The notes under the pieces were generated by a model, which was not told the DNA's origin, made no database searches, and saw nothing but the letters and a program-made list of their open reading frames with translations. The position numbers and the translations under genes were made by a program. A stretch of DNA of 35,469 bases from Oscillospiraceae bacterium (GTDB lineage: Bacteria; Bacillota; Clostridia; Oscillospirales; CAG-272): contig SVSA01000014.1 of NCBI GenBank assembly GCA_015064545.1, positions 1-35,469 on the forward strand. Reading direction: 5' to 3'. Shown here piece after piece: positions 33,798 through 35,469 of this stretch (positions within the stretch are counted from its first letter, which is position 1; every line of letters begins with the position of its first letter).

Positions 33798-34481
33798 ATG
33801 AGAATTCTGCTCGTGGAAGATGAAAAAAGAATGGCGCAGGCGTTATGCGAAATCCTGCGTCTCGAAAACTATGAAGTAGACCATTATGACAATGGGATTG
33901 ACGGGTTAGCCGCTATCGAAAGCCATATATATGACATTGTGATTCTGGATGTTATGCTCCCCGGGATGAACGGTTATGAGGTGGCAAAGACGGTTCGCCG
34001 TAAGGGAATCACAACGCCCATCCTCATGCTCACCGCCAAGGCAGAGCTTGATGATAAGGTGATGGGTCTTGACAGCGGGGCAGACGATTACGTAACAAAG
34101 CCTTTTATGACAAGGGAGCTCCTTGCCCGCATTCGTGCGCTGGGCAGACGAACACTTGGTACAACCGACGGTATGCTTTCCTTTGGCGATATTATGCTCG
34201 ATACCACGACCCTGATGCTGTCTTGTGTTACCAATGGCCAGAGTGTGCGGCTCAGTGAAAAGGAATACCATATTCTTGAATACTTAATTGCCAACGGCGG
34301 TCAGGTTTTAACACGCGAGCAGTTGGCGCTCAAGATTTGGGGATTTGAGAGCGAAGCGGAGTACAATAACGTGGAGGTATATATGTCCTTTACCCGAAAA
34401 AAGCTCGCTTTTGTCGAAGCCAAAACCGAAATCAAAGCGGTACGCGGCATCGGATATGAATTGAGGCATGACGATGTTTAA
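33798..34481 (+). CDS. OmpR-family response regulator
   Basis: A 227-residue regulator. The receiver domain (1-120) has the phosphorylation site D51 (ILDVMLPG), D8/E7, T79 and K101 (TKPF). The winged-helix domain (about 130-225) has LSEKEYHILEYLIAN, VLTREQLALKIWG and AVRGIGYEL. The ATG at 33798 follows GGAGG; an earlier in-frame ATG at 33741 precedes the promoter and is rejected. The histidine kinase overlaps it by eight bases. Confidence 0.95.
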   Translation: MRILLVEDEKRMAQALCEILRLENYEVDHYDNGIDGLAAIESHIYDIVILDVMLPGMNGYEVAKTVRRKGITTPILMLTAKAELDDKVMGLDSGADDYVTKPFMTRELLARIRALGRRTLGTTDGMLSFGDIMLDTTTLMLSCVTNGQSVRLSEKEYHILEYLIANGGQVLTREQLALKIWGFESEAEYNNVEVYMSFTRKKLAFVEAKTEIKAVRGIGYELRHDDV

Positions 34482-35469
34482 GAAGTCCAGACGAAAAATT
34501 GTGGCCGCCATTATGTCGGTTCTGGTGCTTCTGTGGGTTGGCACGCTCGGTGTGATTTATGCCTCCAGTTATTTTGAGATGTCAAAGCAGAATCGGGAAA
34601 TGCTTCAAGCACACGCCGAGATGTATAGTCCGCCTCCTTCGTTTGACGACATGATGCCGCCGAACCGGCCGGCGCCCGGCGGCAATCAAGAGTTCAAACC
34701 GGGTGTTAATCCGGAATCGCCTAAATTTCAATTAACGATCTTTTATTCCGTGGCGGTTTCCGACGACGGCAAGATCCTGGAAATCCGGAACGAAACCCCA
34801 ACCATACATACCGATGCTGACCTGGAACGGCTGGCAAAACAAATCCTAAACGACGAGAAGCGTAGCGGAACCGAAAATAATCTTGCCTTTTACCAGGTGG
34901 ATAAGGGAGCATACACGCTTGTGGTTTTCATGGATAATACGGTAATCAACGAAAGCGCCATGACCTTGCTTCGCTATACACTGATCTTTGGTGGGGTTGC
35001 TCTTGTTTTGTTCTTCTTCCTGTCGGTGTATCTGGCAAGAAAAATTGTGAACCCGCTGGAAGAAAGCTATCAAAAGCAAAAGCAGTTTATCTCGGATGCC
35101 GGTCACGAGCTGAAAACGCCGGTATCGGTGGTCAACGCCAATGCGGAACTGCTTTCCCGTGAAATTGGCGATAACCGATGGCTCCAAAATATTCAGTACG
35201 AAAATGAACGCATGGGGATGCTGGTCGGACAGCTTTTGGATCTTGCCCGAACCGAGAATATCACCCCACAAACCGAGCGCATCGATTTCAGCCGTCTTGT
35301 GGCAGGTGAAGCCCTTCCGTTTGAAAGCGTTGCCTTTGAAAAAGGACTCAGCTTACAAACGGATCTTGCCAATCCTGTTGGTGTGATCGGCAACAGTACG
35401 CAGTTAAAGCAACTCGTGTCGATCCTGCTTGACAACGCCATCCGTCACAGTAAGGCACAAGGAGAGATT
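34474..35469 (+). CDS. Sensor histidine kinase (3' end cut)
   Basis: The partner of the response regulator, cut by the window end (332 codons visible). Helix 1 at about 8-30 is followed by an extracytoplasmic region of about 130 residues, with a Met/Pro-rich part near 52-70 (PPPSFDDMMPP, NRPAPGG). Helix 2 is at about 167-188. The dimerisation H box has H211 (SDAGHELKTP), and the start of the ATPase domain shows LLDNAIRHS. The ATG at 34474 overlaps the regulator stop; an ATG at 34468 lies in frame but too near the ribosome site. The ATPase G boxes are beyond the window. Confidence 0.93.
   Translation, partial: MFKKSRRKIVAAIMSVLVLLWVGTLGVIYASSYFEMSKQNREMLQAHAEMYSPPPSFDDMMPPNRPAPGGNQEFKPGVNPESPKFQLTIFYSVAVSDDGKILEIRNETPTIHTDADLERLAKQILNDEKRSGTENNLAFYQVDKGAYTLVVFMDNTVINESAMTLLRYTLIFGGVALVLFFFLSVYLARKIVNPLEESYQKQKQFISDAGHELKTPVSVVNANAELLSREIGDNRWLQNIQYENERMGMLVGQLLDLARTENITPQTERIDFSRLVAGEALPFESVAFEKGLSLQTDLANPVGVIGNSTQLKQLVSILLDNAIRHSKAQGEI

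Noticed and set aside
1..35469. CRISPR arrays, tRNA or rRNA genes, insertion sequences
   Set aside because: No regularly spaced repeats, cloverleaf candidates, rRNA sequence or transposase were seen on either strand.

Overview
The window is about 35.5 kb of a moderately GC-rich Bacillota chromosome, most likely from Clostridia. The evidence is the spc/alpha ribosomal operon order with a KOW-protein gene between map and infA, a four-cysteine zinc-type adenylate kinase, a zinc-type S14 and four-cysteine S4, the order yicC-remA-gmk-rpoZ-priA-def-fmt-rsmB, and a lysine riboswitch ahead of dapA. Species cannot be named from this alone.

Region 1 (1-9250, + strand) is the distal spc operon running into the alpha operon: rpsN(Z) end, rpsH, rplF, rplR, rpsE, rpmD, rplO, secY, adk, map, KOW gene, infA, rpmJ, rpsM, rpsK, rpsD, rpoA, rplQ. 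infA appears to start at CTG and secY at TTG. rplQ has a long charged tail. A strong hairpin ends the operon and faces the terminator of a convergent gene.

Region 2 (9250-14150) is accessory: a GltD/NfnL-like flavoprotein on the - strand, a LytTR regulator with a LiaF-like membrane protein, then an operon with its own promoter encoding a DUF5685-type protein, a J-domain protein with a cysteine-rich tail and a small membrane protein.

Region 3 (14160-22580, + strand) is a housekeeping operon with a consensus promoter: yicC, remA, gmk, rpoZ, priA, def, then a block of four hairpins, fmt, a YugP-like metallopeptidase and rsmB. A bidirectional terminator follows.

Region 4 (22717-27857, - strand) is the most unusual part: an intact, tightly packed seven-gene phage head and packaging cassette (terminase, capsid, portal, scaffold-like, connector and two small genes). 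It has no integrase, small terminase, tail or lysis genes, and capsid precedes portal. It sits directly between the rsmB terminator and a decayed SGNH-hydrolase gene.

Region 5 (27950-31600, + strand) holds the hydrolase remnant and then a complete lysine riboswitch (promoter, aptamer, terminator) controlling dapA-dapB-lysA.

Region 6 (31600-35469) has ychF and a Pro/Tyr/Gln-rich membrane protein on the - strand behind a 250-nt leader. Divergent from them is an OmpR-family response regulator with its sensor kinase, which is cut by the window edge. No tRNA, rRNA, CRISPR array or insertion sequence was seen.
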